From assembly GCA_900556575.1 (NCBI GenBank), contig USPO01000009.1:1-17212 (forward strand): a DNA stretch of 17,212 nt, read 5' to 3'. Below the pieces are notes generated by a model. The model was not told where the DNA came from and made no database searches. It saw nothing but the letters and a program-made list of their open reading frames with translations. Each line of letters begins with the position of its first letter. Within the stretch, counting starts at the first letter, position 1. The stretch comes from an uncultured Eubacteriales bacterium (GTDB lineage Bacteria; Bacillota; Clostridia; UBA1381). Positions 1 through 7,595 of this stretch are shown here, piece by piece. Position numbers and translations under genes: made by a program.

Positions 1-489
1 TGACATAACATTTTCTTTTGCCCATGTCACCATTCCCTTCGATGCATCTACATGGCATACGCTTGCACCCGCCGCAAGTGCAGCAACAGTCGCTCCGCCC
101 GTATATGCAAAGAGGTTCAGTACCCTTATTTCTCTTCCGCTGTTCTTAATAAGTTCCGAAAACCAATCCCAGTTTACTGCCTGCTCCGGGAACAGTCCCG
201 TATGCTTAAAACCCATCGGCTTTATATTAAAGGTTAAGTCACGATACTTAACCGTCCATCTCTCCGGCAGACGCTTTTTTCCCTTGTTAAAATACTGCCA
301 TTTACCGCCGCCCGATGCCGAACGGTGATACCATGCATCAACATTATCCCAAAGCTTCTTTTCCGACTTCATGCTCCATACCGCCTGCGGGTCAGGACGG
401 CGAAGAAGATATTCTCCCCAGTACTCAAGCTTTTCACCGCCGGCACTGTCTATAAGTTTATAGTCCTCCCATTTATCTGCAAGATACAT
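1..489 (-). CDS. Class I SAM-dependent RNA methyltransferase, RlmI/RlmK-like (partial, C-terminus beyond left edge)
   Basis: Only the first 163 codons are present and the frame is open to the left edge. The protein resembles the catalytic half of the COG1092 (RlmI/RlmK-like) family, which methylate 23S rRNA using S-adenosylmethionine in the cytoplasm. Visible signatures are a substrate-side block FKHTGLFPEQAVNWDW (residues 94-109) and the Rossmann-fold motif I, LNLFAYTGGATVAALAAGA (about 124-142), followed by an acidic VDAS (147-150) that should bind the ribose of SAM. No N-terminal PUA domain precedes these, so this is the short form of the family. The ATG at 487-489 has an AGGAG about 9 nt upstream and a good promoter behind it. 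The catalytic cysteine region lies outside the window, so the exact target nucleotide cannot be judged. The + strand frames here are shadows. Confidence 0.85.
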   Translation of the reverse strand, partial: MYLADKWEDYKLIDSAGGEKLEYWGEYLLRRPDPQAVWSMKSEKKLWDNVDAWYHRSASGGGKWQYFNKGKKRLPERWTVKYRDLTFNIKPMGFKHTGLFPEQAVNWDWFSELIKNSGREIRVLNLFAYTGGATVAALAAGASVCHVDASKGMVTWAKENVMS

Positions 490-565
490 TTTTATATTCT
501 CCTATTTATCTACCAAATCAAACTATATATTTACACAATCGTTTTAATACGACCGTATTCATTAT

Positions 566-594
566 ATTATACCATTTTTTTTCATTCATTACAA
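566..594 (-). promoter_or_regulatory. Sigma-A promoter of the methyltransferase gene, with a palindrome at the start site
   Basis: Reading leftward, TTGTAA (589-594) is 17 bp from TATAAT (566-571), which is preceded by TGG (extended -10). The predicted start is near 559. A perfect 6-bp inverted repeat AATACG-AC-CGTATT (546-559) covers about +1 to +14 of this transcript and could be an operator. The operator role is inference. Confidence 0.75.
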
Positions 595-648
595 GGGGTA
601 AAGGAAAGTTTTTCGCTTAAAATATTTAAAAAATTTGCAAAAAAGATG

Positions 649-677
649 TTGAAATTTCAGTGAAAACAGTATATAAT
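649..677 (+). promoter_or_regulatory. Sigma-A promoter of the NodB deacetylase gene
   Basis: TTGAAA (649-654), a 17-bp spacer and TATAAT (672-677) put the start near 684. The leader is about 25 nt and carries AAAGGAAA in front of the ATG at 710. The promoter is divergent from that of the methyltransferase gene, with nothing else recognisable between them. Confidence 0.8.
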
Positions 678-709
678 AGAAGTATATACAAAAACGAAAG
701 GAAAATACT

Positions 710-1735
710 ATGGCAACAAGAAACGATTTTCAGCAGCGGCAGCGTGAGCGTGAGCGTCAGCAGCGAATTCGGGTACAGCGAAACAAACGCATATTATCCG
801 GATTGGGAATAGCCGCTGTTCTATTAATAATAATACTTATAGCTGTTTCATGCTCTTCAAAAAAGAAGTCCGATAACTCACAGGGCTATGTTCCAGAAAA
901 TGCAAATTCCGCATCATCAATAACCGAAACAACAGCTCCGACATCGAACCCTGTCACAGATGATGCAAAAACACTTGCGGGAATCGAGGATATACCATCA
1001 GCCTCCGAACAAAATGACCTATTAAAAATTGTAGAAAATTCAACGGCAAGCTACTATGCGTACTTAACCTTTGACGACGGTCCTACAACAAAAATCACAC
1101 CGCAGATTTTAGACACTCTCCGCAGATATAACGTTAAGGCAACGTTCTTTGAAGTAGGTGCATACATACGCAAAAACCCCGATTTAACAAGACGTGTACA
1201 TGAGGAAGGACATTTAATAGCCTCACATTCAGACAGTCACGACTATGATAAATTATACAAGGATGAGCAGGCATTTACATCAGAAATTGAAAATGCATAT
1301 CAGGCAATATGTGATGCAACCGGTGAAGAACCATTCAGATTATTCCGTTTTCCGGGCGGCAGCTACAATGCCGGCGACCATGCAGCGGAAAAGCAGACCT
1401 ACAAGAAAACACTTGCGGGAATGAATTACTATTATGTAGACTGGAACACATTAAACGGCGATGCGGAAGGCAGAACCAAGGATGCGGACGGACTGTTTGA
1501 GTATTTCAAGCAGTATATGCCAAAAAATGAAGGTGAAAATGTTGTTGTCCTAATGCACGATGCCTCCACAAAGCAGGCAACGGCGGATGCACTTCCCAAA
1601 ATTATAGAATATCTTTTAGACAAGGGATATAGTTTCCATCGTCTTGATGATATACCTTATGATTCATCAAAGGTATCATCAGGCAGCAGCTCAAGTGACA
1701 CAAATTCAGATTCTTCAAACAAAAGCAGTGATTAA
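710..1735 (+). CDS. Membrane-anchored polysaccharide deacetylase (NodB / carbohydrate esterase family 4)
   Basis: This 341-residue protein probably removes N-acetyl groups from peptidoglycan or another surface glycan outside the membrane. A highly basic, Arg/Gln-rich N-terminus (1-27) precedes one membrane segment (about 28-47), then a low-complexity Ser/Thr/Asn linker (about 48-110). The NodB domain follows with all expected motifs: TFDDGP (120-125, catalytic and metal Asp), SHSDSH (172-177, the two metal-binding His at 173 and 177), RFPGG (213-217), DWNT (244-247) and VLMHD (280-284, catalytic His 283). The C-terminus is a Ser-rich tail (about 318-341). The topology is N-in, C-out, and a cysteine at the end of the membrane segment could alternatively be a lipobox remnant. 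It is a single-gene unit with its own promoter and a strong terminator. The domain arrangement resembles PgdA-type enzymes; the exact substrate is unknown. Confidence 0.9.
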   Translation: MATRNDFQQRQRERERQQRIRVQRNKRILSGLGIAAVLLIIILIAVSCSSKKKSDNSQGYVPENANSASSITETTAPTSNPVTDDAKTLAGIEDIPSASEQNDLLKIVENSTASYYAYLTFDDGPTTKITPQILDTLRRYNVKATFFEVGAYIRKNPDLTRRVHEEGHLIASHSDSHDYDKLYKDEQAFTSEIENAYQAICDATGEEPFRLFRFPGGSYNAGDHAAEKQTYKKTLAGMNYYYVDWNTLNGDAEGRTKDADGLFEYFKQYMPKNEGENVVVLMHDASTKQATADALPKIIEYLLDKGYSFHRLDDIPYDSSKVSSGSSSSDTNSDSSNKSSD

Positions 1736-1740
1736 AATAA

Positions 1741-1786
1741 AAAAGTGTGCAGCAAACTCAAATGAATTTGCTGCACACTTTTTTTT
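1741..1786. terminator. Bidirectional intrinsic terminator between convergent genes
   Basis: A perfect 16-bp stem pairs 1741-1756 with 1767-1782 around a 10-nt loop. Eight T follow on the + strand and six T on the - strand, so it can end both the deacetylase gene and the leftward gene that stops at 1793. The stem contains the GCAGCAAA core that recurs in other hairpins of this window. Confidence 0.9.
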
Positions 1787-1792
1787 ACTGTA

Positions 1793-3550
1793 TTAATTAT
1801 TATCGGTACTCTTATTAATTATTTTGCTTTCAGCCAATGGCTCCATTGAATTAAAACCACCCCATACATACGCTTTAATTGAACCGATAGGCTCTTTTGC
1901 AGCCTGAATATTAAATCCAAACGAATACTCTTCATTTACCTTAAAATTGGTCTTTACATAGTTTAAATTTAATAACTGACCCTCTGTTCCGTATACAGCT
2001 ACAAAAATGTAGTCTTTTTCTTCTCTGTTCTTTACCTCATTCAGTGTTATTTCCACAATAAAACTCGAATCATCAGGAATATCCGTCAGTTGTTCACCGG
2101 TGACAGATAATAACGACATTTGTTCTATAACATACGGATTGGATATAGTATCTTCATCAACCGTATATGTATATACGGCTTCCTTAATATCATACTCTGT
2201 ATTGGGTTCAAGAGCATCCATCCACGATTTAACAGTTATTGTTGTATCTTTCGTAATAATAATTGTATCTGAAAAATATTTGTATACAAAATTTCCGCCG
2301 TTTACCGAATATGCAAGATGTCCCGTACTCGGAGTCAATATAACCTCAGTTCCGTATGCAACCTTACCGCTTTCTACACTTGCCGTTGGCGGTTCAACGG
2401 TAATAACTTTAGGACCGGGTGTCGGTTCTACATTTCCCGAATCATCCGTATCACTCAGCTCTACTCTTTTATAAGAAGCATTTCCGAATATATCCGTTGC
2501 GCATATTATAATTGAGCTTTTGATAGTTATAGTTTCGCTCTCAATCGGAATACGCTCATTTTCAAGGAAATATTCTTGTGTTCCATTACTTGATGACGCT
2601 ATATCATGTTTTTTTAAAACAACATAATTCAATTTTGCAATTCCATCATCATCTTTGGCTGTAACCTTTACTTGCGTACCGTTATTATCAGAGCCTACAA
2701 TACTATACTCTATATCCGGCGGAGTATTATTTTCAGCACTTAATGACGGAATATAAAAATTCAAAGCATTGTATTTTCCCTTGGAATCTTCCATAAACAA
2801 TATATAATCACCAATATCCCTCAGCCGGTACACATTATCAATAGATGTCACCTCACTGCCGCTATCCGTAGAAATATCACCTAAAAATAATCTGCTATTT
2901 ACAAATTCGTCATATAACTCAGCTATTCGTTCATCATATACCTCATTGCAATATTCCGGAGCAAGTGATGTCGGCCATGAACCCGGAGGCAGCGCATAAC
3001 CCTTAACAAGCGCATATCGTTTGATTGATGTATCTTTTCCGCTCTCCATATTTCTTATTTTAGCTGTTGCTACTACATCCTGACTGAAATCACCTGTTAA
3101 GGAAAATTCCAGCTCAGCCATAGGACGTTCTGTTTCTATCTCTGTTACATCTACGCTTGAGATATAATCAGGCTCTTCATTGTCCGATGACCAGCCGCAG
3201 AAAATATATGTTCCGTTTAAAGTAACATCCTTAGAAATTGTTGTATTGTAACTATTTCCAATATGTAATTCCTGACCTGTAAGAATCACTTCTTTATCCT
3301 TATTTTGTCTATACACACTTAACAAATTTTCAGAATTATCTGCCAAATCAACTCGCAGATATGATTTTTTCTGCCAATATTCTTTTTTTACATTACTGTA
3401 TTTTGCTTTAATTTCAATCGGCATATCGGTATATTCACATTGTGATTTTGTAAGCACAAGTTCCGCTGAGTTTTCAGCAGCATTAACGTCAAACACTAAA
3501 AGTGAAAACAATACCGAAATAACCAGTAATATATTTATTGCCTTTTTCAT
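1793..3550 (-). CDS. Secreted protein with chitobiase-C-terminal-like domain and clostridial surface C-terminal module
   Basis: I do not recognise a specific function for this 585-residue exported protein. It has a signal peptide (1-24, likely cut after VNA), then a long beta-rich region without an assignable domain (about 28-280). A segment at about 279-365 has Ig-like spacing (AKDDDGIAKLNYVV), followed by a short Pro/Thr linker (374-380). The region about 386-463 looks like the CHB_HEX_C / Fn3-associated repeat found in glycan-active and adhesive proteins (SGKVAYGTEVILTPSTG, then TITKDTTITVKSW-like strands). The last ~105 residues form a beta domain ending in IKAYVWGGFNSMEPL (558-572), closely matched by the end of the FMN-binding protein at 7596-9260. 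No sortase signal, SLH repeat or catalytic motif is visible. The ATG follows AAGGGAG by about 7 nt and is preceded by a consensus promoter and a ~190-nt leader. It is monocistronic. Confidence 0.75.
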   Translation of the reverse strand: MKKAINILLVISVLFSLLVFDVNAAENSAELVLTKSQCEYTDMPIEIKAKYSNVKKEYWQKKSYLRVDLADNSENLLSVYRQNKDKEVILTGQELHIGNSYNTTISKDVTLNGTYIFCGWSSDNEEPDYISSVDVTEIETERPMAELEFSLTGDFSQDVVATAKIRNMESGKDTSIKRYALVKGYALPPGSWPTSLAPEYCNEVYDERIAELYDEFVNSRLFLGDISTDSGSEVTSIDNVYRLRDIGDYILFMEDSKGKYNALNFYIPSLSAENNTPPDIEYSIVGSDNNGTQVKVTAKDDDGIAKLNYVVLKKHDIASSSNGTQEYFLENERIPIESETITIKSSIIICATDIFGNASYKRVELSDTDDSGNVEPTPGPKVITVEPPTASVESGKVAYGTEVILTPSTGHLAYSVNGGNFVYKYFSDTIIITKDTTITVKSWMDALEPNTEYDIKEAVYTYTVDEDTISNPYVIEQMSLLSVTGEQLTDIPDDSSFIVEITLNEVKNREEKDYIFVAVYGTEGQLLNLNYVKTNFKVNEEYSFGFNIQAAKEPIGSIKAYVWGGFNSMEPLAESKIINKSTDNN

Positions 3551-3570
3551 AACAATCTCCCTTCTATTTA

Positions 3571-3590
3571 ATTAAAAACTGTTTTTTAAT
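3571..3590. repeat. AT-only hairpin just upstream of the ribosome binding site
   Basis: An 8-bp perfect inverted repeat (attaaaaa / tttttaat around ctgt) lies in the leader of the 1793-3550 gene, a few bases upstream of its Shine-Dalgarno. It is weak energetically and may only be local AT richness. Confidence 0.35.
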
Positions 3591-3746
3591 GCTAAACAAG
3601 CTGTTAAAAATAAGTAAAATCCTCCTTCCTTATAAAATAATCAAAGTCACTTCATGCAATTGTATTACCTTTTAATGAAACCGCCTTTATTTTTGCATAA
3701 AACAACAACAATTTTCAAATTTGCTTATTTATAGTAATTTTATTAA

Positions 3747-3775
3747 ATTATACCATGAACTTTGTATTATGTCAA
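3747..3775 (-). promoter_or_regulatory. Consensus sigma-A promoter of the secreted-protein gene
   Basis: TTGACA (770-775 of the 3,000s, i.e. 3770-3775), exactly 17 bp and TATAAT (3747-3752) with TGG before the -10. The start is near 3740, giving a leader of about 190 nt. The leader also carries an unused AAGGAAGGAGG (around 3623-3633) with no start codon at the right distance. The rest of 3551-3827 shows no gene. Confidence 0.85.
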
Positions 3776-3826
3776 GTATCACCTATTGTTTTTATATTAT
3801 TTGTATGTATTTTTAGTATAATTGTA

Positions 3827-3881
<55 letters not shown>

Positions 3882-3902
<21 letters not shown>

Positions 3903-5177
3903 CTTATTTCCCTTCGGAATGAGTTTTTTAACACTTTCCGTATATGTTTTAAAAGTTACCGTGAAGCATACAAACTCACCGTCACGCTGTGCATTTATTT
4001 TTCCGTGATGTACTTCTACAATATTCTTTGCCATAGATAAGCCTATGCCAAAGCCACCCGACTCCCTCGAACGTGAAGTGTCCGGTCTGTAAAAGCGGTC
4101 AAACAAACGCTGTAAATCCTCACCGTCCGAACGATCACAGGTGTTTTTCACACGAATTTTTATATTCCTGCCTTCCTGACTGAGCCTTGCCTCAATACGT
4201 CCATCATCGGTGCAATACTTTATGGAGTTATCCATAAGTATTGAAATAAGATTTCTTATTGCTTCCTTATCGCCGGACATCTTCATATTTCGCTGTGCAT
4301 TTATTCTTAAATGCTTTCCTTTTTGTTTGGCAAGTACCTCGAACGACTCTGTCACCTCTTCAAAAAGCTCGGTAATATTAAATATCTCCGCCTCCTTAAA
4401 TTCGGCACTCTCCTCCATCTTTGCAAGCTGAAGCATACTCTTTATCAATCTGTCAAGCCTGCCGACTTGATTTTTGATACTGTCGAGCCATTCGTTCGAG
4501 CCTTCCACAAGCTCAAGCACTTCCACATTTGCATTTATTATCGCAAGCGGTGTTTTTAACTCATGTCCCGCATCGGTTACAAATCTTTTTTGTTTTTCCA
4601 CGCTTTCTATCATAGGACGTATGAAACGTGTGGAAAACACGCATATTACAATGAAAATTGCAATCAAGGCTATTAATGCTATAATACATGAGGTTATTAT
4701 CATCGAGGTGGTAAGCTGAAGTGATATGCTGCAGTCAAGGAATATTACAATCTGTCCAAAGTCCGTTTCCTGAACTCTGTATCGGTATACTCCTCTATAA
4801 CCCGACTGCATCTTTGAATTTAATACCGAACCCGCATATCTTGCGGCATCTTCATAGCTTATTGCCGCTATATGCGAAAGGTTTATATCCAAAATTCTCT
4901 GTGACTTATCATACTGTACTATAAAAAATCTCGTCTGATACGGACTTTCTATATTCAGCTGGTCGGGAACTTTATTTCCAAACCTCTCTTCATTATCATA
5001 GTCCGGCACCGTTCCGTTATTTTCGGCAATAAGTGCAATCATTTCATCTGCCCGCTTTGCGGTCTGCACATAGTTCATTGCGTTCATTGCGGCAAATATC
5101 ATGGTCATTGCCAATGCAACCGCTACCATTATCGCAACTACAAGCTTTCTCCTCAATCTGCTGTTAATCCCACTCAT
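3882..5177 (-). CDS. Sensor histidine kinase (HisKA / HATPase_c), two membrane segments
   Basis: This 431-residue kinase should autophosphorylate and pass phosphate to the response regulator encoded just before it. It has a first membrane helix (about 11-31), an extracytoplasmic sensor loop of about 125 residues (32-157) without a recognisable ligand domain, and a second helix (about 158-181). The HisKA box FVTDAGHELKTPLAII (199-214) has the phospho-acceptor His 205. The ATPase domain has an N box around DNSIKY (316-321, Asn 317), an FDRFYRPD F-box region (359-366) and a GGFGIGL G box (374-380). No clear HAMP domain separates the second helix from the H-box, because the linker is only ~15 residues. 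The start ATG overlaps the regulator stop by 4 bp (ATGA), indicating translational coupling. The stimulus is unknown; the C-terminal tail is basic. Confidence 0.93.
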
Positions 5178-5839
5178 ACTTGCTTTCTCTCAAGGCGATA
5201 GCTGTCATAAATTGATTTTGTTATCACCATATCCGAATTAAGAGCCTCCATTTTCTTTCTCAGGTATGAAATATACAGCTTTACCTCGCTTATATCTCCG
5301 TTTCCGTCCCAAACCTTTTCGATAAAGCGCTCGGCATCGACTTCCTTTCCCGCCGCCTTAATAAGCATCATCAGCATTTCAAATTCAAGGTTTCCGAGTC
5401 TGAACGACGATGTTTTTCCTTTCATCTCACCGCTTTCCTTATCGAGCATAAGATTTCCGAAGCTTATCGAGGTATCAGCCTCAAGCTTTCGGGTTGCTGC
5501 TCTAATTCTCGCAATCAGTTCTCCCATTGCAAACGGCTTTGTCATATAGTCATCCGCTCCGGCATCCAAGCCCTTGATTCTGTCATCGATTTCCGCCTTT
5601 GCACTAAGCATAATAATAGGCGAATCAACCCCCTTTGCCCTTATGTATTCCAATACCTCTATGCCGCTTTTTTTCGGCATCATTATATCAAGCACATATG
5701 CATCAAAATCATCATTTTCAAACATCTCTATCGCCTGTTCACCGTCATAGGCACACTCAACCTCATATCCGCTGTGTTTAAGCACAACGGATATTGCGCG
5801 GGCGAGTTCTCTTTCATCATCAGCTATTAAAATTTTCAA
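5174..5839 (-). CDS. OmpR/PhoB-family response regulator
   Basis: A 221-residue DNA-binding regulator paired with the kinase downstream. The receiver domain (1-115) has the acidic pair D7/D8, the phospho-acceptor D51 within VLDIMMP, S79 and K101 in TKPF. The winged-helix effector domain occupies about 125-218 and includes VKLYISYLRKKM, where the recognition helix is expected. The start is TTG (5837-5839), chosen because it gives the conserved MKILIADDE start and because AAGGAG sits 7 nt upstream; no ATG is available at that position. The gene begins 23 bp after the alarmone synthetase stop, so the two are likely co-transcribed. Target promoters cannot be read from the window. Confidence 0.93.
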   Translation of the reverse strand: MKILIADDERELARAISVVLKHSGYEVECAYDGEQAIEMFENDDFDAYVLDIMMPKKSGIEVLEYIRAKGVDSPIIMLSAKAEIDDRIKGLDAGADDYMTKPFAMGELIARIRAATRKLEADTSISFGNLMLDKESGEMKGKTSSFRLGNLEFEMLMMLIKAAGKEVDAERFIEKVWDGNGDISEVKLYISYLRKKMEALNSDMVITKSIYDSYRLERKQV

Positions 5840-5862
5840 TGTTCTTCTCCTTCCTCGATAGG

Positions 5863-6486
5863 TTATCCCTCTGTTCCGTCTATCATATCTCTTATCGCCT
5901 GGAAATTCATTTCTGTAGATGCTATATCATCGGCAAATCGTCTGAGTTCTCTCGCAATAAGCTGTGAATTAGGCACATCATGCTTATACTTAAGCTTATG
6001 GTCAAGACTTGCCCAGAAATCCATTGACATGGTTCTCAGCTGAATTTCCGCATACACGTCAACCGTTTTTGAACCCACATGAAGCGGCAGCTTTACTATT
6101 ATATGATAGCTTCTGTATCCGCTTTCCTTCGGATTTTTTATATAGTCCTTTACACGAATTACCGTTATATCCGACTGACTCATAAGCATATTTGCAACCG
6201 CATATACATCATCTATATATGTACATATAACTCTTATGCCCGCAGCATCATATATGTTTCCGATAACCGATTCCACCGATTCCGGAAGTCCCTGCTTTCT
6301 GAGCTTTGCTTTCATGCTCTCTACCGATTTAATCCTCGTTGTGTAATGTTCTATCGGGTCTCTGTCGCTGTTCGCTATCTTATACTTTCTTATTATATCC
6401 AATCTTGAAGTTAATTCTATTATAGCTCCTTCAAGATAGATTAGCTTTTCACCGTAAAATTCCTCCGGTGTCATTTCTGTTTTCAC
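5863..6486 (-). CDS. Small alarmone synthetase, RelQ/YjbM-like (RelA/SpoT synthetase domain only)
   Basis: This enzyme transfers pyrophosphate from ATP to GDP or GTP, making (p)ppGpp. At 207 residues it has only the synthetase domain: no HD hydrolase, TGS or ACT domain, the size of RelQ/RelP proteins. Visible motifs are AAGIRVICTY (81-90), KDYIKNPKESGYRSYH (113-128, the substrate loop with the conserved GYRSYH), and AEIQLRT (146-152) followed by FWASLDHKLKYK (157-168), which carries the conserved Glu and the His-x-x-x-Tyr-Lys signature. The start is GTG (6484-6486) with AAGGAG 7 nt upstream; an in-frame ATG four codons later is too far from that site. It lies between a HAD phosphatase gene and a two-component system in one apparent transcript, so its synthesis is probably set by transcription. 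Confidence 0.9.
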   Translation of the reverse strand: MKTEMTPEEFYGEKLIYLEGAIIELTSRLDIIRKYKIANSDRDPIEHYTTRIKSVESMKAKLRKQGLPESVESVIGNIYDAAGIRVICTYIDDVYAVANMLMSQSDITVIRVKDYIKNPKESGYRSYHIIVKLPLHVGSKTVDVYAEIQLRTMSMDFWASLDHKLKYKHDVPNSQLIARELRRFADDIASTEMNFQAIRDMIDGTEG

Positions 6487-6549
6487 TTTTTTACTCCTTA
6501 ATCAAACCCATAAAATTTCTGAATTTCAATTCAAAAATTATTCTTTTGC

Positions 6550-7200
6550 TTATTTAAATTCTTTTTCAAGCACCTGTATTGCATCCTCCGCATTATCAAC
6601 ACATTCAAGAGTTTTCTTTGCTAACTCCTCTGACGGCTGCTTCATATCCGGTATGCATATAACTTCTATTTGGGCATTTACCGCAGACCTTATTCCGTTC
6701 TCACTGTCCTCAAATACAACCGCTGCTGACTTTTCGGTATCTCCCAATGCCTTTAAAAAAATATCCGGATTCGGTTTTGACTCCTTGACCTGTTCTCCGC
6801 CTATCATATAGGTAAAATACTTTTTAAGTCCCGCACATTCTATATACTTTTCAACAAATTTTGTTTCACTTGATGATGCGACCACACACTCAACATTATT
6901 TTTACTTAAATATTCAAGAAGTTCCGCAATACCTTTCTTTACCGGAAGTCCGCCAAGAGCCTGTTCTCTCATTCTCTCCCTCGTCTGCTGACCAAGCTCA
7001 TATGCCGGATATTCCTCACCGTAAATTCCCTTCATATATTTTTCAATAGACTTCGGACCCATTCCGAGTGAATTTAAATATACCTCACGAGTAAGCTTAT
7101 ATCCGTGTTCGGACATTACTTTTCCGAGATGCTCCATAAACAGTCTTTCTGAATCAAAAATAAGACCGTCCATATCAAATATAGCTTTTTTCAGCTTCAT
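6550..7200 (-). CDS. HAD-superfamily hydrolase, subfamily IA (beta-phosphoglucomutase-like)
   Basis: A 216-residue cytoplasmic phosphatase or phosphomutase. The four HAD motifs are present: FDMDG (8-12, nucleophile D9 and acid/base D11), VASSS (107-111), K142 in KPNPDIF and FEDSENGI (163-170). A helical cap of about 70 residues sits between motifs I and II, as in class IA enzymes. The nearest families are PgmB-like mutases and sugar-phosphate or riboflavin-pathway phosphatases; motifs alone do not decide between them. It is the first gene of a four-gene unit, has a consensus promoter 38 bp upstream and AAAGGGG before its ATG. A 63-bp gap separates it from the alarmone synthetase gene, without a convincing terminator. 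Confidence 0.88.
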   Translation of the reverse strand: MKLKKAIFDMDGLIFDSERLFMEHLGKVMSEHGYKLTREVYLNSLGMGPKSIEKYMKGIYGEEYPAYELGQQTRERMREQALGGLPVKKGIAELLEYLSKNNVECVVASSSETKFVEKYIECAGLKKYFTYMIGGEQVKESKPNPDIFLKALGDTEKSAAVVFEDSENGIRSAVNAQIEVICIPDMKQPSEELAKKTLECVDNAEDAIQVLEKEFK

Positions 7201-7237
7201 ATATATCCCCTTTCATAAATATTTCTTTCACATATAC

Positions 7238-7266
7238 ATTATACCATTATTCACACATTAAGTCAA
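7238..7266 (-). promoter_or_regulatory. Sigma-A promoter of the HAD-synthetase-two-component unit
   Basis: TTGACT (7261-7266), 17 bp and TATAAT (7238-7243) with TGG before the -10; the start is near 7231. No other promoter of comparable quality was seen between the four genes downstream. Confidence 0.85.
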
Positions 7267-7338
7267 CAAAATAAATAAATAGCAATAAATTTTTTACATT
7301 ACTTTAATGCAAATTGTTATCTATATTTATAAATACGC

Positions 7339-7367
7339 AAAAAAACACCCCTATCGAAGATAGGGGT
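7339..7367 (-). terminator. Terminator of the tRNA-Leu gene
   Basis: On the - strand ACCCCTATC pairs with GATAGGGGT (7359-7367 with 7347-7355) around a 3-nt loop, followed within 2 nt by seven T. Confidence 0.9.
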
Positions 7368-7371
7368 TCAG

Positions 7372-7455
7372 TGCCGCTGACCGGGGTCGAACCGGTACGG
7401 TTTTTACACCGACGGATTTTGAGTCCGTTGCGTCTGCCAATTCCACCACAGCGGC
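7372..7455 (-). tRNA. tRNA-Leu, anticodon CAA
   Basis: An 84-nt class II tRNA. The acceptor stem GCCGCTG / CAGCGGC (7 bp) ends in discriminator A at 7372. The anticodon stem ACGGA / TCCGT encloses loop CTCAAAA, giving anticodon CAA, which reads UUG leucine codons. The long variable arm and the T arm with GGTTCGACC are clear. The 3' CCA is not encoded (CTG follows), so it must be added after transcription. The gene is a stand-alone unit with its own promoter and terminator. Confidence 0.96.
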
Positions 7456-7468
7456 ATTAACAAATATT

Positions 7469-7497
7469 ATTATACTACATTTTTCTTGATTTGTCAA
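7469..7497 (-). promoter_or_regulatory. Consensus promoter of the tRNA-Leu gene
   Basis: TTGACA (7492-7497), 17 bp and TATAAT (7469-7474). The predicted start is only a few nucleotides upstream of the mature tRNA 5' end at 7455. Confidence 0.88.
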
Positions 7498-7551
7498 GAG
7501 GAAATCCAAAATTTTTTTATAATTATTTGTATGCAAATATTGTTAATCAAG

Positions 7552-7594
7552 AAAAACAGCTGCTGCAAAACAAAAGCTTACAGCAGCTGTTTTT
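7552..7594. terminator. Terminator of the FMN-binding protein gene
   Basis: A perfect 14-bp stem (7552-7565 with 7581-7594) closes a 15-nt loop. The stop codon at 7596-7598 directly abuts it. Each arm ends in five A or T, so it may work in both directions. It contains the recurrent GCTGCTGCAAAA core. Confidence 0.88.
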
Positions 7595-7595
7595 A

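Noticed and set aside
325..663. 112-codon + strand frame rich in Ile/Phe/Tyr
   Set aside because: It lies opposite the methyltransferase gene and runs through both divergent promoters; it has no ribosome binding site or family resemblance.
3615..3660. Nine-codon TTG-initiated leader peptide in the 1793-3550 leader
   Set aside because: The start codon is poor and the spacing from AAAAGG is arbitrary; one such frame is expected by chance in 190 nt.
6514..6539. 26-bp AT-rich inverted repeat between the HAD and alarmone synthetase genes
   Set aside because: Nearly perfect, but with a 2-nt spacer, all A/T apart from two G/C pairs, and no T-run; not convincing as a terminator.
7351..7536. 61-codon frame on the - strand ending in VVELADATDSKSVGVKTVPVRPRS
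   Set aside because: This is the well-known false ORF produced by translating a tRNA-Leu gene; it covers the tRNA and its terminator.
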